From: Pseudopithomyces maydicus
Lineage: Eukaryota; Ascomycota; Dothideomycetes; Pleosporales; Didymosphaeriaceae
Length of the DNA: 64,000 nt
Assembly: GCA_026873275.1 (NCBI GenBank)
Contig: JANTUC010000007.1
Coordinates: 1,302,001-1,366,000, forward strand
Direction: 5' to 3'
In this document: in pieces, positions 24,524 through 36,462 of the stretch
Position numbering within the stretch: the first letter of the stretch is position 1
Layout of the letters: each line of letters opens with the position of its first letter
The notes under the pieces: generated by a model
The model's input: only the letters and a program-made list of their open reading frames with translations
Database searches by the model: none
What the model was told of the DNA's origin: nothing
Made by a program: the position numbers and the translations under genes

Positions 24524-24731
24524 CTAATAATAATTTAGGTAAAATAAAGTTTTTTTATTTATTAATTTTTAAATATTATATTTTTCTACTATCTAAGAAG
24601 GAGATAATCTTTTATTAATTATTTTTATAATGTCTAGTTAACTAACTAGACACCTTTTTACTATTTAATAAAATTTATTCTTTTATACTAAGCTTATAAG
24701 TAGTAATTCACTTTATAGATATAAAATATTT

Positions 24732-24907
24732 GAAATATACTTTTATATACTTTTAACTAAATAGTAATTTTAATCTAGATTATCTTACTCTATTTACGCT
24801 AATATATATTTAGAGCCGCGAAATATACTTTTATATACTTTTAACTAAATAGTAATTTTAATCTAGATTATCTTACTCTATTTACGCTAATATATATTCA
24901 GAGCCGC
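24732..24907 (+). repeat. 88-bp tandem duplication in AT-rich DNA
   Basis: Two adjacent 88-bp units, 24732-24819 and 24820-24907, start GAAATATACTTTTATATAC and end AGAGCCGC. They differ by what appears to be a single T/C near the end (TATTTAGAG versus TATTCAGAG). Confidence 0.9.
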
Positions 24908-24948
24908 TTTAAAGAGAGAAGAAATAATATAATAAAATAAATATTAAT

Positions 24949-25162
24949 ATATATTTAGGCCTAAGAGATTTTTAGTAATGAAAAGATTTTTAGTAATTAA
25001 ATAATAATTAAATAATAATAATAAAATATTAGTTTTATTAACGCTAGCTTAGCACTATATTAAATTTTTTAAAGTAGTTTTAAATCATCCTTTATTATAA
25101 TTATTTTACATTTAATTTAAGTAGCCCTATTAATCTTTGTAACATCTCTAGGACCCTTATCA
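24949..25162 (+). repeat. Diverged solo-type LTR of the same family
   Basis: This is a third copy related to the 215-bp LTRs, approximate ends 24949-25162. It shares the ordered landmarks AGTAATTAAATA, TTAGCACTA, CATTTAATTTAAGTAG and CATCTCTAGGACCCTTA. No internal region is attached on either side, so it looks like a solo LTR or a fragment. Confidence 0.65.
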
Positions 25163-25385
25163 ATCTTCTAACTATTAAAGATTCTTCGGGCCTAAGGATT
25201 AGCTGGGCCTACGCTCTAGACTCACTCTGTGTCACTATACTCAGCTACTACCTTTTTAAATAAATAAAATATATAATAATAATTAAAATATTTCCAGTAT
25301 GAATTTATTATAGTATAGGTAATATTGCCCATTATAATAGTTAAAGAGATACTAGCTCTTACTAAGTACTAATACTATAAAGGAT

Positions 25386-26194
25386 TCAATTTTTTATCCA
25401 GGGTAAGCTTAGCTTTTTCATTTCCACAGCGAGCTGGAGGATATAGTCTATACTTTCACACTGCGTCTTGGCCTTGTGCACATTATCACCCCACACATAA
25501 ATACCATGGCGCCGTACTAAGACGGCATATGCATCTGGGTATCTCTCCATTGCCACTTCTAGACTCCCCGTGAGGTCCTCCTCGTGAGCGGTGTTCTCGA
25601 TAATTGGGATTCTCAGCCGGTCATAGTAACCCAGGTTACCGACCTTGTCCCTTCCCTTAGGAATTCCCTTGATCTGCTCAATTTGTTCTATTTCAAAGCA
25701 AGCCTCAGGACCGTGATCACGTTCGACGAGCAGTGTAACTAAGACGGCCCACTGCGAATGAGTGTGGATACAGCAGCCGGCACCTCGTTTAAAGGCCGCA
25801 TAAAAGAGAGGCGTACAGGCAGAGGGTTTGTGGACCTGGACTCGGCCATCAGCAGTGGGCAAGACAGTGGGGGAGGAGTTCGAAGTCACGTAGCCACAGG
25901 GCTGGATTTGCGAGTGGGATGCAAGAGAAGCATGTTATAACACACCTGTGGCTTCCGTAGATATTGCTTGGTGTCAAAATCCATAACGAACATGTCCGTT
26001 GGCTTCATCAGCTCCTTTTGTACCCCGCTAGGGGCAATGTAGATTTTATCGCCATGGCGAATGCTGGTGCCACCACCGGTACCTGTCACCCAACCAAGAT
26101 TATAGAATTTGGCGCACAGCGTGCAGATGTGGTTTGCTGGATGCTCGGGGTCCTCTGAGCGCACAAGGGCTTCGGAGTCTCTTGTAGCGGACAT
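25386..26194 (-). CDS. MDE1: Methylthioribulose-1-phosphate dehydratase (MtnB/Mde1)
   Basis: Exons 26194-25946 and 25835-25386 (intron 25945-25836, 110 nt) give 232 residues, the usual fungal length. The enzyme dehydrates 5-methylthioribulose-1-phosphate in the cytosolic methionine salvage pathway and belongs to the class II aldolase/adducin zinc family. Visible are the glycine-rich TGTGGGTSIR substrate loop (about residues 36-45), the metal-binding HTH at 107-109, the IPIIEN segment and the third metal histidine in RRHGIYVWG (about 193). The long intron was chosen over a shorter AG (25902) because it joins RKPQ directly to VHKPSACTPLF as in the family. The stop codon sits at the very edge of the AT-rich block, so the 3' UTR must lie in RIPed DNA. 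Confidence 0.92.
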
Positions 26195-26492
26195 TTTTGC
26201 GTCGGATTGGAAATTTGGGGTGCGAGGAATGTTTTGGTGGTGCCTTTTTCTGCGTCCAAGATGATGACGGACGTTGGTGGGGCAGGGCCGGGGCCGCGGG
26301 CCCGGGCAGGTGCGACTCACGTAGCGCGGGGCATGCATTGAACAGATGTAGAGGAGCATGATGAGACGCGGTCTACCTAGATATAGGCTTGAAGCTACAC
26401 GGACATGTACTCCATGCCACACTCGCTGTCTAACAGGCACCGCAAGGGTATCTCGGAGAAAACACAACAGAATAAAAACCAGTCGCTCCCAT

Positions 26493-26966
26493 CTAAACGT
26501 CCGTCCTAGTTTCATTCACAAGTGGACTGCCATCCTTCTTATCCTTAGCATCTAGATGGAGCGCATGCTTGATCTTGTCCATGGCGCCCTTCCTGTCCGG
26601 GGAATGACTATGGCCCCCGTACTTCTCCTTGTGCACATTGCCCTCGCCACCGCGACCCGTGTGAAAGTTTTCCTGCGGCTTGCGTAGCACGTCCTCAGGG
26701 ATCAAGTCGAGACGAGATGCGCGGGCTGCCGTCCGCAGGGCGCATCAGAGGCGACTTGGCCATGTTGCCTGCACCGCCGCGACCTGTCGAGAAGTCCCCG
26801 TTGCCCTGACCTTGGATTCCCTCACGGACGATGGAACCGTCGTGATACTCGGTGGCGTCGTGGCCAATGTTTCCAGCGCCTGCCAACCTGTCAGGTTCAT
26901 GTATATGGAAGTCAACTAACACTACTCACCTCCACGACCAGTAGAGTGAACGGGACCTTCAGACAT
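26493..26966 (-). CDS. DUF3602-type GRGGAGN-repeat protein, frame interrupted
   Basis: Exon 1 is 26966-26930 (start MSEGPVHSTGRGG). A 50-nt intron, 26929-26880, has donor GTGAGT and acceptor GGCAG. Exon 2 runs from 26879. The frame carries GRGGAGN-type repeats (STGRGGAGN) but hits a stop at 26695. A second frame, open to 26493, continues with FHTGRGGEGNVHKEKYGG and a Lys-rich tail, which clearly belongs to the same protein. The shift lies in the CGCGC stretch around 26717-26735 and corresponds to two missing bases; no GT-AG intron can bridge it. DUF3602 proteins are small, soluble, disordered fungal proteins of unknown role. This is either a recent pseudogene or a sequence error; other frame losses in this window favour error. 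Confidence 0.78.
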
Positions 26967-27563
26967 GTTGTGCTATCTCCGATGAACGTCACGTTACAAG
27001 CAATGCGAATGAACGTCTCAAGACAAAATCTATGGGTCACCGGAGCTGAACTGCATCTTACTTATACTTGCTCTTCAATTGCGGCAGTAGCGACCAGTCT
27101 GCTTATGACGCAAAACTCCCCGGGCACTCGACATACCAGATTGCCGTTCGCGCGGGATGTGCGCCCGAGTTGCAGTACGCAGAGACTCTGGTGCCCTGGT
27201 CCACAAACGTGCCGGCGCCGTATTTCACAAGGAAGAGATAGGTCCACCAGCGATATGGGCTTGCTGCCAAGATATTCAATTCATACACAACGGCGCAGAA
27301 CTGGGAAACATGCGTGGGATCGTGCGGGACGTTACCTGTAGGTGTGAGTGATGGATTGATAAGGGCGGTGCGCTTGATTCGCCAATTCGCATGACTAAGC
27401 GATTGTAGGCTTGCATCAACAATTGGCCCGACCCATCCGCCGCAGTCTGAAATCACGGGTGCCATTGACGACCAATCGATTTACCAGCCACTCATGTTGT
27501 GCGGCACTGCTTTCATACATGGAACAATCGTAACTACTACTAGTAGTACGGTATAACTGATGA
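26967..27563. other. Intergenic region, nothing recognised
   Basis: Promoter side of the DUF3602 gene and 3' side of the DUF1295 gene. Both strands hold short open frames (for example 27103-27465 minus) with no motif, splice logic or similarity that I recognise. Confidence 0.5.
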
Positions 27564-28690
27564 TCATGATCGCAAATTCTGTTCCTCACTTGGTCTCACC
27601 CTGCCCTCCTCTGCACTTCGGGCCTGAACCTTGCTTTGATCTGCATGCTTTGCAGGATCGAAAACATACATAGGAAATTCGAGAAATATGGTGCGCTTGA
27701 GAATCACAGGCATCTTAACATAGAGTTGCGGCGGGAATGGGATAAGTATGCTGGTCCTGTTCACGTAGCGCTGGTACTCAGGCCACTTGATACCCTTTTC
27801 ATACCGCTTCTTGGCCCCTGGCCGTTCCTGGAGTGGAAGTCCAGAAAGGAACATGAGGAGACAAGTGAGAAACAGTGGTCCTAAAATTGAGGCATAAAGT
27901 GCCGAATATGGCCCGCCGGAGACGTTGTTGTATGCCGCTGGGGCGACTGCCATGGTGAAGATGGCTGAGACTGGTTAGCGCTGAGGGCAAGCATAGTGGC
28001 GCAAAGTGTATCGTTGCGTATGACGACGCACTCACCAAATTGGATCAATATCTCCCCAAAGTAATTGGGATGCCTCGTCCATGCGAAGAAGCCGACATCG
28101 CAGACGTCACCATCGCTGCCGTGAGCACTACGGAAGAGGTACTTTTGCACATCAGAGATGCTTTCCATAAGGAATCCAATGGCGAATAAGACGATGCTAG
28201 CTATGTCACAGCCGGTGCCAAAGGCAGGCTGGGTGAATTGCGTGACTTTGGGCGAGTTCAAAATTGTCACGGGCAGCGAGCATGTCCATACCCAGAACAT
28301 TTGGCTGGGGGAATCAGTGAAAGAGGTCTGTGTTTGTGTCAGTGCTACTCACAATACCCAGAAGCCAAGGAAGGACCAGAATTTGTCCCGCTTGTCATCG
28401 AAACGATCGTCCTTTCCCGTCCTGATGATCCTAAATAGCAAGAAGCCAGAGAGGCGCGCCGCCCATGCCATGATGAAGACGGAAGCCACCACATTGCGCG
28501 CATCGTCTCTGTTCTCGCTGAACGACAGGGTGAGTATCGCCAGCAACACAAAATTAGTGCCTCCAGCAAAGTCGGTGAGCTTGTCGAACCTGAGGCTGAA
28601 GGCGATTGCGAAGAAGAACAGCTGGTAGGCAACAGTGATGAGGAAGGTGACGGAAAGGTAGTAGTCGTCGAGCACATGGACGGCGCCCAT
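27564..28690 (-). CDS. DUF1295 / steroid 5-alpha-reductase-like membrane protein
   Basis: Three exons, 28690-28353, 28304-28036 and 27964-27564 (introns 48 and 71 nt), give 335 residues. The protein is hydrophobic with several transmembrane segments from the N-terminus (about residues 12-60) onward. The conserved DUF1295 blocks are visible: WAARLSGFLLFRI, FWVFQMFWVW across the first junction, SLPVTILNSP, and the signature FFAWTRHPNYFGEIL, which resembles the C-terminal cofactor-binding part of the 5-alpha-reductase and isoprenylcysteine methyltransferase superfamily. It probably sits in the endoplasmic reticulum as a NADPH-linked reductase or related enzyme; the substrate is unknown. Exons were set by continuity of the family signature. 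It is divergent from the secreted-protein gene at 29542. Confidence 0.88.
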
Positions 28691-29541
28691 TTTGCACGTT
28701 TGGAGAGGCTCTCCTGTAGGGGTTAAGAAGCGCGTCGGTTATTATATACACCTGTGCTGCGCCTTCAAATATGACCGAGTACAGCCTCAGAGCGGATTAG
28801 CCGTGGTTGTTACTGGCCCAGTTTGTGGCAGGTGCGCTGCACTTGGCCCAGTGTTTATCGATCTGTAAGACAGCCATTCGGCGGCGCGATCACCAAGCCA
28901 AGTGCATTCCACTCCCCATGGCCCCCGGGCCCCGGGGCCACAGCACCGCCACGTGAGCCGTCGTCACATAGCCTCGGACCATCAAAAGCACCTGGGCATG
29001 CTTATAGAGTGCCGGCCATGTAGAGCAAGCGCGGGCCACATGTTTGGGGTGGCACCAGGTTGTGAAACACATCCCGTGTGAGAGCTTCTCGCTTCGCCGC
29101 GCCTCGCGTCTCACGCGTCATGAGCCAGCGCTTGGCCAGACTGTTTTGACACTCTCCGTCCCCCAGCACCTCCTCCTGGACATGCACGCCCGACAATGCC
29201 ATGACAAGCGCCTCCGCAGCCAGGCCTTACCATTAGAGTCAGGTGTGGAAACCATCGCAGAAACAGAATGAGTGGGGCCCATGCTCCTGACACACGCGTC
29301 CGTTAAGTGCCTTGGGAACCCTCACTCATTCTGCCTGGTTTGGCTCCTCGTTCGGCTGCTCTCGCTCCCTTTGGTTCACCCGTCTTTCGTTTCCTTTCCC
29401 TCACTCCTCTTCGACCGTCTGCTGTGCAGCTCTTGAACGAGTCTGCATGTTGTATTAATCACCAGCTGGGCTGTTTGCACCTACTAATCACTTTCCCTTC
29501 TTTCTGCTCTCTTAGCCTTTCCTTCCATACTCGGACACATC
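28691..29541. other. Divergent intergenic region
   Basis: An 851-bp promoter region shared by the DUF1295 gene (minus) and the secreted repeat protein (plus). It is pyrimidine-rich in its last 250 bp (CT runs typical of fungal promoters near the start site) and has a GC-rich palindromic stretch at about 28920-28941. No gene is recognised. Confidence 0.5.
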
Positions 29542-31512
29542 ATGAAGGGGATAAACTCGCCTTGGGTTTTCGCCCTGCTACTTGCTGCTCTCGTGCGCTG
29601 ATCTCACATCTTTGCTCCCGCTTCGTCTAACTCGCCACAGACCGTCGCCGACCCTGACTTCAACATCTACCCCAATAACATCCGGCCCGACATACAGGCT
29701 AGGAAGATCGAGGACCTCAAGTACAGTGCATTGGATACCGTCAGCCTAGCCCGAGAGAGAAAGTGCCGAACGCAATTGTTGACAGTGTGACTGGACAACA
29801 TCATGCTTCTGAGAACCCAACCACACCAGTTGCACAGCCGATCGGACGCGATGGTCTCGATGCGAATGCACTTCTCAACAGTCTTGCTCAAGGCCAAACA
29901 CAGGGACAGCCTGAGGGTGCTCTTGGGGCTAACGCCGACAGCCTCGTGAGCGATATTTTGAAAGGCGTAGGCGGTCAGCCGAACACACAAGGTATCAATC
30001 AAATCCTTCAGGGTCTTGAGAATCAGCAGGGGCCGGGCAGTGGTGTTGAGATTATTCAAGTCAAGGAAACAATCGTACAGCAAATCAACGGGCCTGGAGC
30101 CGTTCGAGAAACTGTTATCGAAAGTGCCCAAACACCAGCTACTAGAAGCGCCAATGAGGCACAACCCACAGCGGCTACGAATACTACCGTAAGTGGTGGA
30201 AATATATGGAGGCCTCCTTTCTGATCATCCACAGACTACGCTCATAGAAACTTCACTCGCACTCTCCCTGCTGGGTTCCACTCAAGCCGTCAGCATTGAA
30301 ACAACATCAACAGCTAACAAGACCGCTAACGCACCCATTACTGTGGTTGCGTCTAGTCAAGCCAGTGCTGCACTGCAGTCAAATTCTGCAAACGTAACAG
30401 GGTCTGCAGCCGCGACGACTAAAATATCAGGACTGACCCAAGATGGCCTCGTTGCTGCTACGACGACCAGCGCTGCAGGGAAGGCGATCACTGTTCAAGC
30501 TAGTACGGCTCTGAACGCCACAGCAACAGCTATAGGCGGTGCTATAGACAGTGCGTCTAATTCAACCAGCTTATCGTCAGTGTCTTCGGGCGGCGTCACT
30601 GTCATTGCTGGATCTGGAGGTTCTAGCGTCTCCGTGGCAGCCAACTCGACGGCGGTTAGACAATCTATTGATGCGTCCCGATTGACCCAGGATGGCATCA
30701 TAGCCGCAACGACCACTACCAGTGTTGGGACCGCAGTCACTGTGCAAGCATCTGGAGGAAATCTGACCTCTATCGCAGCCGGCCTTCCTACCAGTTCTAC
30801 TTCCGTTACTGCTGCAGGGGCAACAGCAGCCATTAGCGCTATCACCGTCGTCGCAAACAATAATACCGCAACCGGGATCGCTGCTATTGCTCCAGGTTTA
30901 CCTACATCTTCCACGTCCGCCAAAATCAGCTCTACAACATCTCCTCAAGGTGGCCTTGTTGGAACTACAACTGTTTCTACCGTGGCCAGTGCGGTTACCG
31001 TTGTTGCAGGAAGTGGCAATAGTACTGGAGCAACAGCTGTCGCCAACAAATGTAGTTGTGCATGTAGTTGCCCAGCCGGTTCATTTCCTATGGCTGCTCC
31101 TCAGGCAGCGCCTTTCCAACTGATGCCAGCAATGGGCTCTATGAATTCGCCATCTACCCTCGCGACGCAAGCAGTCACCATTATCGCAGGTGGAAGTGCT
31201 TCAGCTGTCCCACCACAGGCCGAAGTCAACTCCTCTGTCTCGCCCGTCAATTCTGCAACGCTTACTACCGCTGGCCTTGTTGGTACAACTACAATTTCCG
31301 CTGCAGGACCCGGTGTCACTCTCCAGGCCAGCTCAGTCCCTAGCTCGGTCCCGGCACAATCTCAGGTTGCGGGTTCATCTACCTCTACGGCTGCGGCGCT
31401 CCAGAATAACAGATTACCTTTTGATATCTCGACTATTGCGCTACAGAGCAAAGTCACTGTGAATTTAGGAGCAAGAGCCATACCTACAGGAAGGAGAGGG
31501 TGGCTATATTAG
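29542..31512 (+). CDS. Secreted Ala/Ser/Thr-rich protein with repeated TTT-TVQA modules
   Basis: Exon 1, 29542-29592, encodes a hydrophobic signal peptide (MKGINSPWVFALLLAAL). Intron 29593-29640 has branch CTAAC; exon 2 is 29641-30188; intron 30189-30234 has donor GTAAGT; exon 3 is 30235-31512. Exon 2 changes frame at 29760-29762, where an A run is one base short; both sides read as one coherent protein. The second half is nearly all Ala/Ser/Thr/Val/Gly with at least four imperfect modules of the form LTQDGLVAATTT...AVTVQAS, interspersed VTVIAG-type strings and one CSCACSC cysteine cluster. The composition suggests a heavily O-glycosylated wall or extracellular protein. No enzyme domain and no clear GPI signal were seen. 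I do not recognise the family. Confidence 0.75.
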
Positions 31513-32468
31513 ACGCTCGAGGAGAAGAGTAAGAGATGAACTGGGTTGTTTGACGAGTTGGGACCTTACGTAATACCCGCATGGTTTAGTTCTGTTTCTT
31601 TCATATTCTTCCAAATATATCTCAATGGTGTATTATATGCCTTTCGTGCCATAGGGCACTATCTAACAAGCGTGCGATGAGTGATCGTAGCTCAATTCAT
31701 AATACCGCTCGAGACAATTCGGTAGACTGTGCTCCCTTGTAAAAACAGGTAGTCTGCAGATTATATTTGACCAACTCATCGAAACAACTCTCTTGTTACA
31801 TGTTACCTTTGTGCATTGTGATAACTAAGCCATGTGTTCAACAGGGATGTCGTGGTGTGCAAGAGACAGGCTTTTTCATTAGGGGGTTATTTAAGCGGTG
31901 TCCCATCAGCCTTGTGTCTAGGAAGCTGTTCTGATGCACGACATTCTATTATATACACCTTTCCGTTTGACGCTGTAGACATTACCGGCGAGAACGACAG
32001 ATAAATATAAACACACTAATTAAGTTTGAACTCAAATCGACAAATACAGATATAGTAAGGAGTGTAATAATAACGATCGATAGCTACGCGGAACCACACA
32101 CTTGCTGGAATATTTCTTGAATAATGGTTGTGTATCACTTCTGGGTTTCTAATATTTTTGTTTATCTCTCCTACTTTCTGTTTATTCCCCTCTCTGATAT
32201 TCTCATTCTTTCTTATTGAATGTATATTTTCAACACGAAGGTCCCGAGTGTTTCGCAACAAGAAGGGAAGAAGCTACCGCACTGCCATTTGAGTAAACAC
32301 ATACTTTCTTAGCTGTGAAGCGAGTCATGTCAACTGTTATTCAATGCACCATACGTGGACTCATAGTTTCACAGCATTCGATTTTCATATGCAAATTTGG
32401 AAACCACAGCTGTAGAAATCAAACTGCAAGTTATATAGACACTGGCAAAACTTGTTTAATTGGCGCGA
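31513..32468. other. Intergenic region between convergent genes
   Basis: 956 bp between the stop of the secreted protein (plus) and the stop of the M13 peptidase (minus). It is moderately AT-rich with TATATAT-type polyadenylation-like stretches; no gene was recognised on either strand. Confidence 0.5.
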
Positions 32469-34880
32469 TTACCATAGCTCACAAGTTGGCTCTTTGCTAG
32501 GACAGTTGAACGCCTTCTTGAATCCCCGCTGGTTTGCAACCGTGCCAAGAATGCGCACATTGGGTGGCGAGTGAGGGTCTGAGTAGATCCTACGTACAGC
32601 CTCGGCAGGTCGTCTCTCCCCACACCAGACACCGCCAAAGGCGAGATAGAACAGCTGCTCCCGAGTATACTCTTCAAGACCAGGAAGAAGCTGGTTTGGC
32701 TCAGCTTCATTCCTCTTCTGCCACGCAGTAAACGCGGCCGATAGACCTCCAGTGTCGGCAACATTCTCTCCCTGGGTAAGCTCTCCGTTGATATGAAGCT
32801 CTTCGCCAGCGGGCGTGGTGATGCTATACTCGGAGAACTGGTCGATAAAACACTGGGTCTTATTCTCAAAGGCAGATAGGGTGGCATTGTCCCACCAATC
32901 TCTGTAAGCACCATTCTCGTCATAGTGAGAGCCCGTGCTGTCAAAAGCATGTGTGAGCTCATGTCCTGCGACAGCTCCAAAAGCACCATACGAGACATAT
33001 TCGGGAAGGTCAAGGTTGAACAAAGGCTGTTGCATGATACCAGCCGGGAAGGCAATTTCGTTCGTCGGGGGATTGAAGTAAGCGTTTACTGTGGGTGCGG
33101 TCATGAACCACTTATTTTTGTCAGTCGGATGGTTGAGATCGCTCCATGAACCCTGGAGAGAGAAGTTGTTGTAGGCGAGACCGTTCTCGAACCAAGAATC
33201 TGTCACATTCAGAGTTGCATAAAAATCAGCCAACGCTTTCGGATCTTGAACATTGGGCGAGATGTCAGGATAACCAATCTTCTCGACCATGTTCTGAACC
33301 TTTTCAATCGCTAGCTCCTTCACCTCATCACTCATCCATTCGTATGTCTTCAGCTTGGCCTCAAATACGTTCTCAATGTCTGTGATGATACGTTCGCCGA
33401 AAGTCTTAGCCTCAGGACTGAACGCCTCCCGGACAAAGAATGCACTTTCAATCCAAGGTAAGTTGGTATCCACATCGGCGAAGCAAGTCCTCCAGCGCTC
33501 TGCGGTAGCTTCGGGATCCTTCCCCTGCAGTTCGTTTTGGAGACGACGATAGGGAGCGTTCACATCATTGGAAAGACGCGTTGCCCACGTTTGAATCAGT
33601 ACCCATTCCAAATAAGCGTCTACGGTCTCGCTTGTAGTGTTCCGGAGGATGGAAGATACCTTGGGGAAGTAATCAGGAGCATATACGATGACGTCGCCAA
33701 TGGTGTAGTTGCTTGGTGCAAATGCTTTGATCAATCTCGAGAATGAAACTTCAGGTAGCAGAGCATCAGCATCGGCAATGGGAGTCGGGTTGTAGTAGTA
33801 TTCAACATCACTCGACTGTGAAGCACTTGGAGAAGCGTCGGCGAGCGCCTTCTCGAGAGCAACTATGCCGTCGGCGATTTTCTGGTTCGAATCATGCTTG
33901 TCCTCCCCATAGAGATTGTCGAACATTCCAATTATGGCAGTTGTGTAGTTGGCGATAGCATCGGCGTCGGTGTAGTATTCTTTGGCATCTAGTCCGAGCA
34001 ATCCTGTACCGAGAGTCACTGTGGTGATGTTGGGATTCTTGTCATCCGTAGCTACGGCTGCTTGTACAAGGCCGCCGCCTCCAAATTTTTGAACCCAAAT
34101 GAGCCTGTCGGTGAGGTCGATATTTCCGTCAGAAGACAGAAGTGCATCATAGGCATCTAAGATGTCCTGGAGAGGCCTGGCACCGGCTGCATCAATAGCA
34201 TCCACGTCCATGCACGAATCATAGGCAGAGATCATCTTTTCAAAATTCTGTTTGTCCAGGTTGTCGGCATCCCCAGTGGCATAGGTGCTGTTGATTGTGG
34301 TATTCGACGGATACGGCGACTCCAGAATGGTCCTCATCAAGGCGGTATTAACATCAGACATGATGGACAGAACGCCAATATCTAACGCAAATCAGCTGCC
34401 ATTGCGTCTTCGCACATTCACCCAGACACCTGGGCAAGCGATGCATCACGTAAACTTACTTGACTGGTCAGCACGGAAATCGTGAGTGGCCCACCAATTG
34501 GCGCAAGTATAAGTTGCAAAATCGGTACATGGATCGACGTCGGTGTAGTTCTTCGCACGACCAGCGATGACGGAATCGGCGAAGGACTTGCAAGCCTCGG
34601 TTTCACACACACTCCCATCCTGCCGGCGAACTGACAGCGATGATGACCAGTCACCCACAAAAGGGGGCGGCCTTGCATAGCCGTGTATGCCGCGTTTGTT
34701 CATGCCATTGACTAATGTATCGTCAGCCTCGATCAATGAACGGGTAACCTTTCAAGTACAGCACTCACGAGGACGCTGGTTCCCACTGACAGGCGAGGCG
34801 ACGACGCTGCTAAGCAAGGCAACAGATGCCACCAATAGCTTCCGGCCAGAGGTTTTTGACGATGGAGCGTGATAGACCAT
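32469..34880 (-). CDS. Secreted M13-family zinc metallopeptidase (neprilysin-like)
   Basis: Exons 34880-34769, 34711-34460 and 34381-32469 (introns 57 and 78 nt, donors GTGAGT and GTAAGT) give 758 residues. A signal peptide or anchor (KLLVASVALLSSVVASP) lies at residues 14-30. Peptidase_M13_N is followed by the catalytic domain. The conserved elements are all present: the NAYFNPPTNEI substrate strand, HELTH zinc motif at about 595-599, ENVADTGG at about 660-667 supplying the third zinc ligand, and the C-terminal CxxW (CELW) ending the protein. Several cysteines near the N-terminus (VDPCTDFATYTCANWW) match family disulfides. M13 enzymes cleave short peptides outside the cell or at its surface. 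No frame problems were seen. Confidence 0.95.
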
Positions 34881-36462
34881 GTTGGCGAAGCATCCAAACT
34901 GGCGTCCTTGAGCGGTAGAGCCAAGGAGAAGAGCAGACAATGTCTTTTATAGTCTATCATTTAGTCTATCATTAGCTAAGAGATGAACGATGACTGGGGT
35001 CCACGGTTCCTAGAACCGTGAAACAAGCCGCATGTGGCTAGTGCAGTCGCCACAAGACTAGGAGAGACATGGGTAACTGGTGGCGAGCAGGTGAGTGTAG
35101 GATTGCTGTTGTGTAAAGATGATGCCAAGACAATGCTTGTATGCATGGGGAAGGTGATGCAGCGAGAAGGAAGGTGCCAAGAAGGTGCCAAGAGATGCAG
35201 TCGTGCCTCGGTAGTGGTTAACATGATGATAAGCATATTAGTCCCATGCAGCAGGTTGATGGCATCATGTCAAAGGACTTGCGTTCTGTTACCGGCGAGA
35301 CGGCCTTGCCGTAGCCTGCCTTTTCCGCGGGGCTTGTCCTTGATCCACGACCCTGGCATTGGGCATAGGGCAAGCGTCAGAGCACACAGGGAACACAGGG
35401 AACACAGGGAACACAGCAATCAGCCGAGGAGGGAGAGATGGGGGTGGAATCCTGGCCTGGTACCGTGAGCCTGCCCTAGATGCACGCGACGCACGGTGGC
35501 TTTGCCAGAACCACGGAAGCGTAAGCTACTTGTGTACGCAGGTCCTTGACGTTGTGCCCATGTACTGGAGGAGCCAGGAATGAGCTTGGCTTTGATCGTC
35601 ACGACTCGATTTCCCAAGAGTTGCAATAGTCTACCGTGCATGTGTAGTTGGTACAGTCAGCAGATGCAGGTAAGCTACTGCGAAAAAGCGCCAGCAAACA
35701 GTCTTGATGCGATGGCCACCATGTTCGATGCCCGATGCAGGCGTCAATACTCTCTACCAAGCAAGGTCTACTACTCCCTCCTCTTTGACTCAACCAACAA
35801 GGATGCCTGGAACACGAACAGTCCCCCCAGACCCTCCGTAGTCGTCCTTTACCATCCACGGCTCAGCTGAACATGTCTCCAAATCTTTCTGGACTACTAT
35901 GTGCCCCAGCAGATAATCGATGATTATATAAGCGGCGTGGATGTGGGGTTCCAGGCCAAGGCTGCGGCTGGGGGTGGGTCTGATTGGATAGCCACTTGGA
36001 CTTCTTGGCAGGTACCAAGCGCACACCCGCCTTCTCGTCGCGTGTAGAGGAGGAGGAGGAGGAGGAGGAGGAGGAGGGGAAGATGAGAACGACGAGGACG
36101 ACGAGGACGAGGCGAAGACGTATGTCATGGTGCAGGTGTTTAGGGGTGGCCATGTCCACCCTCTGCTGTTCTTGGGTGTGTCGTGCACGGCTCGTCCAAG
36201 ACAAGCAAGCCCCCCTCTGACCGACTGACCGACCCTGCCCAAACAAATCAAAGCCGTGCACGCCGCCAACATCCTCCGCCTGGCAATCGCATGCGTACGA
36301 ACTGCACACGCTGCCCTTCATTTCTACGGCACCCACCCCCTCGCACCGTCTTTTAGGGCATTTGATCACTGACCAACGAGGACGCGGAATCATGCCAATC
36401 CACCACATCACCCTGTGAATCCACCCAACGCTCCCCCTCGCACCCACCCTGGCAATCTTGCC
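34881..36462. other. Long divergent intergenic region with short tandem repeats
   Basis: About 1.6 kb upstream of both the M13 peptidase (minus) and the SHE3-like gene (plus). It holds four copies of the 9-bp unit ACACAGGGA at about 35385-35415, a (GGA)n microsatellite at 36048-36078 and a GAC/GAG-rich run at 36090-36115. A CT-rich stretch with a tiny upstream ORF (36391-36417) precedes the SHE3-like start. No further gene was recognised. Confidence 0.5.
36048..36078 (+). repeat. (GGA)n microsatellite
   Basis: About ten uninterrupted AGG/GGA triplets, followed by a short GAC/GAG-rich stretch. It lies in the 5' region of the SHE3-like gene and is not in a coding frame that I support. Confidence 0.95.

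Noticed and set aside
29722..29762. A short intron instead of a frame break in the secreted repeat protein
   Set aside because: A GTGCAT...AAAG intron would be under 40 nt with a poor donor and would delete a coherent segment; a missing A in the run 29760-29762 is simpler.
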